Source: Hansfordia pulvinata (lineage: Eukaryota; Ascomycota; Sordariomycetes; Xylariales). Taken from it: DNA of 64,000 nt. Made by a program: the position numbers and the translations under genes. Shown here piece after piece: positions 1-10,900 of this stretch (positions are counted from its first letter, which is position 1; each line of letters opens with the position of its first letter). Below the pieces are notes generated by a model. The model had not been told where the DNA came from, made no database searches, and was given only the letters and a program-made list of their open reading frames with translations. The stretch covers positions 1,139,001-1,203,000 of the forward strand of contig BJKQ01000006.1 of NCBI GenBank assembly GCA_006538405.1, given 5' to 3'.

Positions 1-296
1 GGACAGTCAGTCTCAGTGCACAGCAGAAGCGAAGAAGGGCGGCGGGGGCTCACATCAAACTGGTCGCAGTCGCGCATGAGAGTGTTGTGCAGCAGGTGGC
101 GGTAGACCTGGGGCTTGATGAGGACGAGGTCGATGAAGAGGACGACAAAGTCGTGCTCGACATACTTGTCACAGAAGCGGCCGCAGGTGCGGCAGACGGT
201 CAGGCGGATGTTGTGGCCGCTCGAGGGGTCGCCGGCGCCCGAGTACTGCGTCCACAGGGTCCGCACCGGCGTGCGGCACTCGATGCAGATCGGCAT
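1..296 (-). CDS. ARV1: ARV1-like lipid homeostasis protein, 5' end only
   Basis: The first coding exon (296 down to 54) gives 81 residues forming the N-terminal Arv1 homology domain: MPICIECRTPV, then a second cysteine pair (VCRTCGRFCDKY) and the hallmark stretch FIDLVLIKPQVYRHLL. The two CxxC-type pairs are the putative zinc site of the family. Arv1 is an ER membrane protein required for sterol and sphingolipid distribution and GPI precursor handling; the transmembrane part would lie beyond the left edge. The exon ends in phase 0 at GAT followed by the donor GTGAGC (53-48), and an intron runs off the window. The start is the ATG at 296 because family members begin one or two residues before the first CxEC; in-frame sequence upstream meets a stop at about 335 and an acceptor-like CAG lies at about 310, so a short upstream exon cannot be excluded. 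Confidence 0.88.
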   Translation of the reverse strand, partial: MPICIECRTPVRTLWTQYSGAGDPSSGHNIRLTVCRTCGRFCDKYVEHDFVVLFIDLVLIKPQVYRHLLHNTLMRDCDQFDVSPRRPSSLLLCTETDC

Positions 297-1115
297 GTCT
301 CCCGCTGCGTCGAGGTTCGTGTTGCAGTCGTTGAAAGAGGGAGGTCAATCAGGTTTCGGGGCAGGCCGTGGGGGCATCAGGGAGGCTATGCGGCCATGGC
401 GAGCTCTTGGGTCGATTGTATGGTCGATACGGCAGTATGTGTAGGCGCTAAACGACAGAGATGTCAGTCGTGGTGTTGAGAGTGCAACCAAGCTGGAGAT
501 GTGGGTGGTGTCGATAGGTACGAGTAAGGGCTGGGCGCGAACGAACGCGTCAGGGGGGGGGGGAGCGCATTTACCCGTCAGGTATCATTCCTCAGCCTTA
601 CAGGGTCTGGGTACGGGTACCAGTCCATCCATTACTCCGTACTAGGTACTCTCGTCGTAGGCTGCAGAACATCGGATACTAGAGGGATTCAGTTTAGGAG
701 GGGCAAAGGGCCTACAGCGCATGAGCCGCAGGTACGATGGCCTACCTGGTACAGGGTTCTGAGTGCCTCGCGTTCGCCTTTCCATACCTGCCTCCTTGTA
801 TGTGCCTCGTCATTGGATGTCGTTCATCATCGTAATCTTGAAATATACCAATGCGCATCCGTGACATTGTTCTTCTTGTCCACCGCCGTACGGCGGTTCG
901 GGGTATTTCTATGTACAGGAAAAAGCCCGGTGAAAATGGGCCAGGTATATACCGCCCGCCTGTTGTGTCGCCGCTCGTGACCCAAAACGCCTCTTCGATG
1001 CAGTGAAATCCAACATGACCGTCCTGAAGCTGACAGCTGTGCAAAAGAAGCCTTCCGTCAATTATATATGTCAAATCATGCTCTGCATCCATCATCTTGT
1101 TCCAGTTGCTGCCTC
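297..1115. other. Gap between ARV1 and LysM gene
   Basis: No gene is seen. It should hold the ARV1 promoter and leader (right of 296) and the 3' UTR of the LysM gene (left of 1116). A G-run (10 G) lies at about 553. Short open frames here have no family resemblance. Confidence 0.6.
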
Positions 1116-3011
1116 TCAGTCGGTCTTCTTGCCTTTACTGCCAAAGGAGCCCGTGGATCGTCCTCGGACAAGTCCCTCTCCATTGCTCCTGCTGCTCGAC
1201 CCGAGGAGATTCTGATCCAACAACCCCGTCTCAGCGCTCCGCCCGGGTGACCCAAGTCGGCCAGGCGAACCCTCGCTGTTCGTGTCGGTCAACTCAATGA
1301 GGTCCGAATCCAGCTGGCTTGTCTTCTTCGATGCCCCCAGTCGCGGCGTCGTCGGCCTCTTCGCCCACGCGCCTCTGAGCCAGGTCTCGACGGTTGCGGC
1401 TGCTTGCTCCAGGCCCATGCCGTTGCGTGCCGTTGCAGCCACGTCACGTCCATCTTCATATGAGCTCTCCACAATGCCCGACTCCTCGTCACGGGCAAAG
1501 CCGAATTGAGCGCTTTCCGACCCCATGATGGACATGGACGGGAGCGTGTCAATGTTGAACCCGGGAAGTCGCTTGTTGACCCATGTGTTGAACGAGTCCT
1601 TACCCGGGCCAGGCGCCTTGACGCTCCTGCCCATCGTCCCGACACCGCCGGGCCTCCGCATCCACGCCGGAATGCCATCCAACTCCTCCAGACTATTCCC
1701 GCGGCCTCGTCCGGAAGATAGTGTCCCCAAACTTGCAGCAGTCGGTCTTGCGCTAAGAGAGCTCTGCCGCCTGGAAGATATCTGGCCCGGACTATTGACC
1801 GTGTCTGACGTGCTCGCTAGGCCACGAGGCATGTCCACCGAGTGTCGAGGTGTAGACAGCGCGGACACGGTATTTATGCTGCGCTTTCTGCGCGGCGGGA
1901 AGTAGCCCATCGCTCTCCTGGCCACTCGCACTATTTCCACGGGCTCTTGTATCGAGTCGAGCTTCACCCAGCGCACATGGACCCATGATCGTTCGTCGTC
2001 GCCCTGTGAACATGGATCGGTCGCATTCTTGTTGAGTGAGCCAAAATAGTCATCGTGTAGAGGTTGTTGAGAGGGCGAATACGGTCCATTACTCGTCGCG
2101 GGTTTACTGGAAGGTGTGCCGGTCAATAAATCAACATTCCGAGACGGGTCGTCAGGCGGGTCGCAAGGACGTCCTTTGGTCTCGCAAGCATCGACCGGGA
2201 TGAGTAGATGTTTTCGTATCTGAATACTGTTTTGGGACCATATGCCGTTTGTTGCTTTGAAAGCTTGCTCCTGGCATCGGTAGCGCAGTACAATGCCGGC
2301 GTAGGTGTCAGTAGATAGGACATGGTGCACGTAGACCAGGTGGTCCTCAGCGGGAGGCTCGCTGGTGTGGCCGGTACCGATGTTCTCGTCCGAGTTTCTC
2401 CGCTTGAACCTTCCGGCAATATCGAGTCCACCATTGACACCTTCGTGGTTTTGCAGGACGCTCGCCTTCTTCCGAGCTGTGACTTGGTCCTGACGCTCTC
2501 GCAAAGTGCCAGCAGCGACATCATTAGGCGTGGGGCGTGATTTGGGGGGCGGCGCGGGGCCCCAAGCATCATCATCTGCAGTGCCAAAAGTCTTCCAGAA
2601 GGAGGTGGGCCGCGGCTTACTCCGACTCCTGCTGCTAGGACGAGAGGGATCACTGCTGTAGCCGACGTCTGTCATCAGATTCGAGGCAAAGTCCTGAACG
2701 GCGGACCAGTTGGGAGCCCAGGAGCCCTCGAGCAAGCCGCGCGAAAACGCATTGGAAGGACTGGAGCGACCGCCGTGTGGCGGCTTGGACTGTGCAAGTC
2801 GGGAGGGGATCGGGCTGGCGCCTCGGCTGGGGGCGGGAGTCTGGCCGGGAGTCAGGTTGGGTGTGTTGACGGCGCTGCCAGTATGGCCGGGAGTTCTTCG
2901 GGAACGAGATCGGACGACGGAAGAATCAGCATCGGGGCCGGCGGCGGAGAGGCCAGTTGAGGGCATGGGGGCGGGGGCGTGCAAGGACGCCAGGGAGTTG
3001 GGTTCGGCCAT
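1116..3011 (-). CDS. Intracellular LysM-domain protein
   Basis: A single-exon gene of 631 codons. One LysM domain is visible at about residues 222-275: YVHHVLSTDTYAGIVLRYRC, then AFKATNGIWSQNSIQIRKHL and the end LLIPVDAC. LysM normally binds N-acetylglucosamine polymers, but this protein has no signal peptide (it starts MAEPNSLASLHAPAP), so it is expected to be cytosolic, like the LysM proteins of the fungal and animal intracellular groups whose ligand is unclear. The rest is Ser/Pro/Arg-rich and probably disordered, with many SP and SRSRS motifs that could be phosphorylated. A conserved patch follows the domain (SWVHVRWVKLDSIQEPVEIV, about residues 342-361). The frame is clean from ATG to TGA with no shift. 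Its function is not known. Confidence 0.85.
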   Translation of the reverse strand: MAEPNSLASLHAPAPMPSTGLSAAGPDADSSVVRSRSRRTPGHTGSAVNTPNLTPGQTPAPSRGASPIPSRLAQSKPPHGGRSSPSNAFSRGLLEGSWAPNWSAVQDFASNLMTDVGYSSDPSRPSSRSRSKPRPTSFWKTFGTADDDAWGPAPPPKSRPTPNDVAAGTLRERQDQVTARKKASVLQNHEGVNGGLDIAGRFKRRNSDENIGTGHTSEPPAEDHLVYVHHVLSTDTYAGIVLRYRCQEQAFKATNGIWSQNSIQIRKHLLIPVDACETKGRPCDPPDDPSRNVDLLTGTPSSKPATSNGPYSPSQQPLHDDYFGSLNKNATDPCSQGDDERSWVHVRWVKLDSIQEPVEIVRVARRAMGYFPPRRKRSINTVSALSTPRHSVDMPRGLASTSDTVNSPGQISSRRQSSLSARPTAASLGTLSSGRGRGNSLEELDGIPAWMRRPGGVGTMGRSVKAPGPGKDSFNTWVNKRLPGFNIDTLPSMSIMGSESAQFGFARDEESGIVESSYEDGRDVAATARNGMGLEQAAATVETWLRGAWAKRPTTPRLGASKKTSQLDSDLIELTDTNSEGSPGRLGSPGRSAETGLLDQNLLGSSSRSNGEGLVRGRSTGSFGSKGKKTD

Positions 3012-6000
3012 GATCTGCCTGATGCACCGGGCGCGAGAAGCGACTGGTGGACTGGCTGGTAGGCAATGTCTAGGGCAGTCCGCGCGGAGCGGTCAGGGCC
3101 GACCGGATCATGAACGAGGGACGGGGGGGAGAGAAGTCGTGGCGAGGAGCATCGGGAAGTTTCCGAGAGCGGGTTGATTGATTGGGTGATTGCGACTCAA
3201 AGAGCCGTGACAGTCGAGCGGTGGGTGGATGAGACAGGTCGATGAGATGGAGTTGGCGATTGGGAGGAGACAAGCGGCGTGGCTCGCACAGCGGCGGTCC
3301 TACGGAGCACAGCCTCGTGGGCAGCGGCGGTAGAAGCAGCGCCAGCACCACCAAGAGGTAAACGGGAACAGCGAGTAGGCAGGCGTGTTGGCTGTTGAGG
3401 TAGGTCGGTATGTGGCTATGTGCGGGCTCGCTTACGTGGCGGCGTGGCGGGCAGGCGTCGTGGGAGGCGGGCAGGCGTCGTGGAAGGCGGACGGGCGGGT
3501 TGGCGGGCACACAATGGAACGAGAGCGAGCGAGCGATAATGGCGTCGAGGTGTGAGACACACGGAAGGCCGGAGGGAGAAGGAGATCCAGCCTTGGGCAA
3601 CGCAGCGGAATGGGAGGGGATGGGGGGGTGGCCGGGCCAGCAGGTGGTTGAGACAGGCCAGGGCCAGGCGCCGGCGGGCGTGCAGGGCGGTCCACGTAGC
3701 GAGAGGAGACGCGAGCGGCAGTAACCAAGATCGAGGCACGGCTTCCGTGGGTCCACTCGTATTGTTAGAGTCGCGGGGAGTGAGAGCCACAAGGTGGGCG
3801 ATGATGATATTGAAATGAGGTTGGATCAAGAATGGGAGCAAGGCCGGAACCACGGAGAGGGACGACGCCGATTGACAGAGCAGAGCATTGGAGCTGGAAC
3901 CAAACATCCATGGATACGGTTCATGTACGTATCTAACCTAGGTAGGTACCGGTGGGTAGCTCAGTCAAAGCGAGCAAAGCAAAGCCACCGTGGGCACCAC
4001 TGGGTCCCGGAGATTGGTGCCTGAAATGTAGCCGGTGGCGAACGGGATGCGGCGGTATACATGAAGATACATTGAGGAGCCGCCCTTGCCGCGTCGCCGG
4101 CTTGCATTACGGACCTCATGCTAAGGTTGTAGTGGAGGTACGAGTACAGAGCTACCTGACATCAGGCAGCAGGCCGACCGTGCAGGTAGGTACCGTCAAT
4201 GAGGGACTTACATCCACTACTCATAGGGTGCATCGAGCGGCATTCAAGGGATTACATATGTAGCCCGATCAGACATTGACGCGAGTACTCGTACATGTAG
4301 TCTCTAACCCCTTAATCGTCTTTAGCAGGTACTTGTGCTTTATTATATTGATCCCAACCAATCCGAATCAATCAACACCAGAGCTGTGGTCCAGAACTGC
4401 TGTTCATTATTCGTACAACATAACAGATCTCCGACTCTACCAGACAAGCCGGTAGACTGCACATGTTTGGCTTCCATATGAGCTCAACTTACCTCTGGAA
4501 ACTGCCTGACTTGTACCTTCGGAACCTATGGGACACGTCGGTTGCCCCTCTTCGGGGAGGCCTACATAAGAGGTGCGCCGTTGAACCTTGGAGCCTTTCG
4601 ACTTGTTCTTACCTGCCCAAAGATCTCAACCTGTTCTACGTACGAGTAAACAGCACAGCACTGCTCGGAATATCAGGTGAGTTTGACAGACACTCGTACC
4701 GTAGCTACTTACTCACAGAGGGGCACCTTGTTATATTAGATATCCCCGCTCATGCAACCACCCCCCCCCCCCCCCCCCCCCTCAACCGTGCCCATCTCCT
4801 AGAAACCCCGTAATCCACACTGGCGCAATCATAATCAACATAATAACATACGGATAGATCGTAACGTCAAAGAGTACTACTTATGCTTCTGACAAGGGCT
4901 CTATCGCCTTGCATCAACAGCGTCCATTAGTTGTCCTGCTTCCCGGCTCTTTCCCCCTTTACTAGAGATACCAGCGCCGGAACAATTGGCGCTCACTGTT
5001 CCGTCAGCAAAGAATCTCGCAACCCTCCCGCCGCTGCCGCTTTTGACCCATTCAAACCCTGCGGCAGCCTTCCTTAAAGCAACCGCCACCAATAGCTGCC
5101 GTCTTGTCCAGATCTCTCGCGCTGCCGCCTGTTCCGAGCCAAGCAACTCGCATCGTTGGCCGTTGACCTTGGCAGGCGACCTCGGCGGGGCCTTTCCATG
5201 TCTGGTTACGTACTTCAATCCCACCGGCGGGCACACGCCTCTCCCTCGCTTACGAGTACTTGAGAGTTTGAGAGTAAGTCCGCTGCCGCCACACGAGGTT
5301 CTGCTCTGTTCCATGCGGGTTTCGATTACTCAGACACACCCCATTGCAAGTGCCCTTCGCATCTTCCAGTGTCCAGCTACCGCACAGACGAAGGCCATAG
5401 CCCAGTCTCACTTGGACCCCGGCGGACCCTGGAAAGCGGCACCCTCAAAGTCCAGAGCCTGGTTGCCGAGCCTGGCTGCCCCAATGCCTTCGCGATCCCC
5501 TCACGTGGCCTTCGTGGCGCAACGTTAGGGTACTTGTCAAGATAGAGCCCTGTCCGCACGACAGGCGGCATTTGCGTTGAGTAAAGGCCGTGCTCCAGGC
5601 AACTATTGCCTGTACGTACCAAGGTAATCATCCAACCAGTACCTCGAGATACTTTGCCATCAGTCCGCCACGTCCTCAGCGAGCATTTCCCAATCATGCG
5701 GTCAGACCTTCGCGGGTGCGTACCAGCGATAAACCTCCCCCTCCATTCTTAGCACACAAAGCCGGGTTGGCGAGAGTCGCCGCAGAACAGCTGATCAAGC
5801 ATACGCTCACCGCAGTGGGGCTCTGGCTGGTCGGGCCCGAATCTTTGGCCTGTCGAGCCCACAGGCATGAGAGACAAAACACCCGCTGGCGCGGTCCTTC
5901 TTGGGTGAGGCCACGGCAGCTCGTATGCTGCGTGGGGCGGGAAGTGTGCCAGACTTGGGTACTTGCGAGCAGTCACGTCTCGCTGCCTATGTGTTTTCGG

Positions 6001-6984
6001 CGTGCTTGTCGTCCGTGGTCAAAGTCTCCTCGCGGCCTAAGCATCTTCGTAGAGTTTTGAACAGAAACATCGAGCTGCAGAATGAGACACCATGCCCGAT
6101 ACCGCAGTTTGTCAAGGCCATCAAGGTCATGAAACCTCGAGATAATTGATTGGCGGGCGGGCCTTGGCTTTTCTTCCAATACAATGAGAGTATTTGATGG
6201 TTTCAACTCGACCAAGAGATCGGTTCTGACTGCATCTCGTGAGTGGTTGAGTTGACACAGTGCCCAATGATGACTTGCGTTTTGATTTGGATGTTGCGGG
6301 AAGGCTGTTATCGCGAGATCATCAGTCAATTGCATTTCGAGATGCTTCGTCACGTGCCGAGGCCATAGCCCTGCGTTAACACTTCAGATCAGACCGCCTC
6401 TGCCCTGAGTATATCATCGGCTCTAGGCTGCCTTTGGTAGTAGCTCAATCCCTCATTCAGCATACTCTGCGTACATTGTCGATTTCGTAAGAACTCAAAC
6501 TTCTTCTTCTTCTGCCCGCTTCTAAGGAAATCGTTGAATCACTGGTTTTCTCGGGTTTGCAGTGTGACATGCTTTGAGTTGATTGGTTCTCTTCTGGCCA
6601 CATGTTTTAACAGAGTTTAGAGTATCCCCATCACAGTGATCTTGGTGCCCGGCAAGTCAAGCCAAGGGCCCGGAAGAGCGGCGCCAGCTTCAGTAGCATG
6701 AGAACTCGGCAGAGATTTCGTAACCTCCAGTTGGCCCTAGCTTTTTGAGATGCAGAAGCTGGATCATGTGACTGTCGACACCAAGAAGGGGCACTGATGT
6801 TCCGGCTAGCATGATTCGGGCCTCGATGACTTTGCGATGCACTTGAACTGCTCACAACTTTAGATTATTTGCATGACATGACCTAAACCCACGTTCAACA
6901 CAATTTCCAAACCCCTCATTGCAGCTGAGGTCATATGGGGACAGATATCCGGTACATGCTTCTTGTCTCCCAGCTAACATTACC
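3012..6984. other. Long gene-free stretch upstream of LysM gene
   Basis: About 4 kb without a recognisable gene. 3012-3900 is pyrimidine-rich on the minus strand and is probably the leader and promoter of the LysM gene; open frames on it are proline-rich by composition only. 4140-4700 carries copies of the TACGAGTA and GTACCTACC words. A run of 21 C lies at 4761-4781. 6150-6950 is more AT-rich than the surroundings and holds the 3' flank of the next gene. I see no RNA gene or transposon ends. Confidence 0.5.
4761..4781. repeat. Poly-C tract
   Basis: An uninterrupted run of 21 C in non-coding sequence. Length is likely unreliable given the homopolymer errors elsewhere in this window. Confidence 0.9.
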
Positions 6985-7976
6985 TCAAGCCTTCTTCCTG
7001 CCCTTGCGCGCCTTTTTTAGCCCATCAATGCCTTCTTGAACAAGACCAGTGGCATCCGACGCAGCCTGTTCGCCCCGCTCCTTGACCTGGTGCTTCTCTG
7101 CCTCGTCATGAATATCGTCCACAACATCCCTGCCGACACTGGTACCGTTCACCCAGTCCAGCAAGCCCCATGCGCCGAAGTTGCCACTGCCGCCGCTGGC
7201 ATAGTGGGTGGCAGTGCGACGGGCGATGCCGCCCATGATGATGCCGGGGACAATACTGTAGCCGGACATGGCGAAGGTCTCTTCAATGGTGGTGAGAACC
7301 GTGAAGAGGAAGTAGGTGAGCAGATGGGGACGGAAGAAGAGCGCGGGCAGATAGCCGGGCACAAGACGTGCCACCAATAGAGGAAGAGGATGGTCGGCGT
7401 AAAGCATGATTGAGTAAGGACCTGCCCCACGGCGCTGGTGGGCGTAGGACTTGTGCATATTGGCGAGCGGTCCCCGGCCATTGATGAGATTGCGATTGAT
7501 ATAGTAGGTCAGAACCTCGCGGGCGGTATAGAGGGCAGCGATGTGGCGGATGATTTGCCAGGGCAGGGGGAGGGTGGTGCTCGTCTTGAAAAGCGGGGCG
7601 CGCAGCAGGGTGGCCGAGGCAGTTGAGATGGCAGCTTGGACAGTGCTGCACAGAAGTAGGTTTACGACAGCAAGGAGAGTCTGTCGCAGCAACAGAGCGG
7701 GCTTGCGCGGCGGGAGAGAGCGGGCGCCGTAAATCTTGATCTGCTCGGAAAGACTTGGCAACGTGGTGTCGAAGAGCAGTAAGAGCAGAGAGGGTAGTAG
7801 CCAGAAGACTAGACGGACTGCCAGAGTCCCGATAAGCTCAATGTGGAGGGGGGAATGCGACAGGACGAGGGTAGACCAGGTCATGTAGAAGAAGAGCAGG
7901 TTGAGCGAGGTGGACCAGGAGGTCATCATGGGCGCCGCGAAATAGGAGACGATGGGAGGGACAGGATGACGTCCAT
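6985..7976 (-). CDS. Fatty-acid-hydroxylase/sterol-desaturase-like membrane protein
   Basis: Hydrophobic protein of about 330 residues with some four membrane segments (for example LVFWLLPSLLLLLF). The central part resembles the fatty acid hydroxylase superfamily: LTYYINRNLI, MHKSYAHQ, YADHPLPLLVARLVPGYLP, FEETFAMSGYS-like TIEETFAMSGYS, and the end ATHYASGGSGNFG..LLDWVNGTS, which matches the family's HHxxxxxNYG..WD.L.GT end. Only isolated histidines remain where canonical members have HxxxH and HxxHH boxes, so di-iron chemistry is doubtful. The C-terminus is basic (KKARKGRKKA) and could act in ER retention. The uninterrupted frame starts at the double Met at 7929, but homologues begin some 16 residues earlier; an ATG at 7976 (MDVILSLP) connects if one base is missing in the GGGAGGG run near 7953. 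I take 7976 as the likely start and 7929 as the alternative. Confidence 0.72.
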
Positions 7977-10900
7977 TGTCGCGGCTGGGTTCGGCCTGTG
8001 CCGGTATGCGCTGGGTTATTGGCGGTTCTGGCCGGCGGTGATCGAGCGGGTGATTCGAGGTAGGGTGGAGACGAAGAGAGGCCGGGCTTGAGTTCGAGTT
8101 CGAGTTCGTGGAGGGCGGGCATGAGAAAGGGTCATTAGGGGTGGCACCGTTGAGAAGACGAAGTCGTCAGTGAGGAACAGATAACGTGTTGAGGGTTGGT
8201 GGAGGTGGCAGGAGAGCGCTGATATGTCGGAGCTGGGGCGCTTGCCAGCAATGGCCATTGTGTTGCAACAGGGCCGACTGACTTTGGGTTGCGGCAGCCG
8301 CAACCTGATTTTCCCTGGTTGCCGGCATCCCACGACGCCCGCGCCTGCTCCTGGCCACCGATGACGTATGACGTCTCTACCAGGCACGAACGACTACTCG
8401 TACGAGTACTCGTAGCTGGGGCAGGTACGAGCGAACAGCTGGGGCACAAGAGAAGGGGGGGCGCTGTCAACTCTATTTCGGGAGCCCGGTGCATGCAAGG
8501 CCCCATTTGTGGCCTGAGCCAGTCCGATGAGCGGCTGGGTTCAGGGCGCAGGCGTGCGTGGCAGGGCACGCACGACTGGACCTTTCGCACAGGACAGCGC
8601 CACCCTTGCAGGCAGATGGATGGGTTGTGGGTGTCGTCTGTGGCGAGGACGAACTTGGAAGAGGCAAGCCAGATACCTACCGTAGGTACTCGTACAGGCG
8701 AATCGTCTGCATCGAGACAATGCGCGTGTCCGCAGTGTCCGATCGCATGACGATTGTCAAGGCCTTGCAGACCTATCAGTAGACCCTGAGAGCGAACAAA
8801 TCCCCAGAAGGACAGCAATGCCCAATGCATCAGCTGATGACTCTATTGCTGTGATAGTCCGTTACCTACTCGTAACTGAGTGCTGAGTAGGTACTTAGGT
8901 AACCAGCCCTGCGGGCGACGACCCCGGAGAAAGGGAGCGGAGGCTCTGCGTTACTCTGTCTGGCCATTGTCATCCATTGGCCTCTTTCCACGAACCTGCC
9001 GAGCCAACCAGATGCTATGAATATGCGTCGGTTTTACGAGTACGCAGCCCGGAATATTGACGGCAAGGATCAGGGCATGAGTAGGCCATGAACCCTTCTT
9101 CCAGGAGACGAGGCTTGGTTCTCGCGGGAGGCAGAGTACTCGTACGAGTCAAGTCGTACGCCGGAGTACTCGGCACCAGGTAAGGAAGTGCATGGATGCG
9201 TATGGGGGAAGCCCTGGTTGCATTGGTCCGGGCTCAGGATCTTATGCCTGCACGTACCTACCCATATCTGTTTTCCAGTCTTCAGGATGCCGGTGGTGGG
9301 CAACAATCGCCGTCGCCAGAGCAGAGCATCACGGCTGGCCCGGTAATTGGCAAGCCTGTCCCCCCCAGCCTCTCAGAGCAGAGGAAAGTCCCATCAACCG
9401 CGATCCGATGGGTCTGCCCTAGCAGGGGCCCTCTCGCTACCAAAGGTGAAGATAGTTCGGTACCAGGATTCGTCATGGCCTCGGCGTGCCGTTTGCCAGG
9501 GAGGCTCGGTGGCAAGAACCGGCAACAAGAAGGCTATCTGCGCCTCGAGACGCAGACTTTGGGTGGGTTGGCGGGCTGTCGTCCTAGACATTTGTCGGAT
9601 GAGCGACGGCTTGTCTCTCAGGAAGGAGGCTACCTGGGCCATTCGGCTGGTTTCCACTTTCAGCACTCTGGCTCTTCACCCACGCCCGCGTCCGCTGCCA
9701 CGAGGTCTCGACGGGGTCGAGGCGGGCACGAGTCGATCACTGCAGTAGGTAGTTGCCACGGATGGTTGGACGCCGAAGAAGAAAAAAAAAGTCATTCATC
9801 AACGGGCGGATTTGCTGTTAACCAGGAGTCCTTGTACAACCGCGAGCTCACTGCCCCGCCAATCCCACACGAATGCTCGTAGATAGCCAGGCACGAGACT
9901 CGTGGCCAAGCGCGTGTCTTTGCGCGGGATCCACCGGGCTTTGGCGTCTCATTTCCAACACCCCGCCAGGTTGGGCTCTCGCGACTCACTGATCAGTTGC
10001 CGAGAATCCCTCGTTGTATCCCTCCCGGCTGGCAACGGAGCGAGACCTGAACGAGAACTCAAACACCATTTTGGACTGTCTCAGCTCCAGTCGGCGATGG
10101 AGGGCAGACGCAAGCCCTGCTGGTTGGTTTCAGGGGCACGCGGTCATCTTCCACCGCGTTTTCGCGACCAATGAAGACCCTTGGCCGACATGGGCGCCAG
10201 CCGGGCTCTGTCCGCACATCGCCAGTTGCCAATGATGGCGCCGAAGCCCGTGAGCAGCTGCCGTCGGCGGCCTGAGGCATACGAGTATTGTATTATAGTA
10301 GGTAGTCACCTGTCTCGACCCGGAGCAATGGGCAAAGGCAAACGCCGTTGGCTGGTAAGGTTGGCCGCCCCGGAGCGGGTCTCTGTCATGTGGGATCCAT
10401 CCTCCCCCGAAAACAAGGCGGCCCAGGGCCTGCGGCTTGAGGCTAAAGGCTGCAGGTCCAATGCATTGCATGGACGGTGCGCTGCACGATTCGTGGGCGC
10501 GAGGGAAAAGGAGAAGCTGCATTAGGCCGTCCGAGATCGTAGGTAACCTAATAAGGGTATACGAGTACTCGCGTCCAAGTCGACCACACTCTCGTCAAAG
10601 CGGTGACCCCTGTTTATGAGCCCGCACGCCGTCACGTTCACACTGCAGACAGGACCTCTGCGTATTTGCCTATCAGGCGCCACGATAGCGGCCCATCCCG
10701 GTCTAACAGGAGGTACGAGTACCTGCGTAGGTACCTGATGAAGTACGAAGGCACTCGTACCCGCGGACATCCAATGCCCTTTGTGCCTCTCACGCCTCCT
10801 CAGCCCCAATGCCCCTTTTCGGCGCAGGCGCCGTCCCGTCCTGGTACAAACTTCAACGACGGGGGCTCCCACGAGCTGGACATACTCCGCAAGAGCACTT

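Noticed and set aside
3070..3792. 240-codon open frame on the minus strand upstream of the LysM gene
   Set aside because: Pro/Ser/Arg/Leu composition of a pyrimidine-rich leader, no domain, overlaps other equally open frames in the same tract.
8135..8830. 231-codon open frame on the minus strand
   Set aside because: Random-looking sequence over a palindrome-rich intergenic stretch.
9196..9882. 228-codon open frame on the plus strand
   Set aside because: No domain, no codon bias like the neighbours, crosses typical intergenic words.
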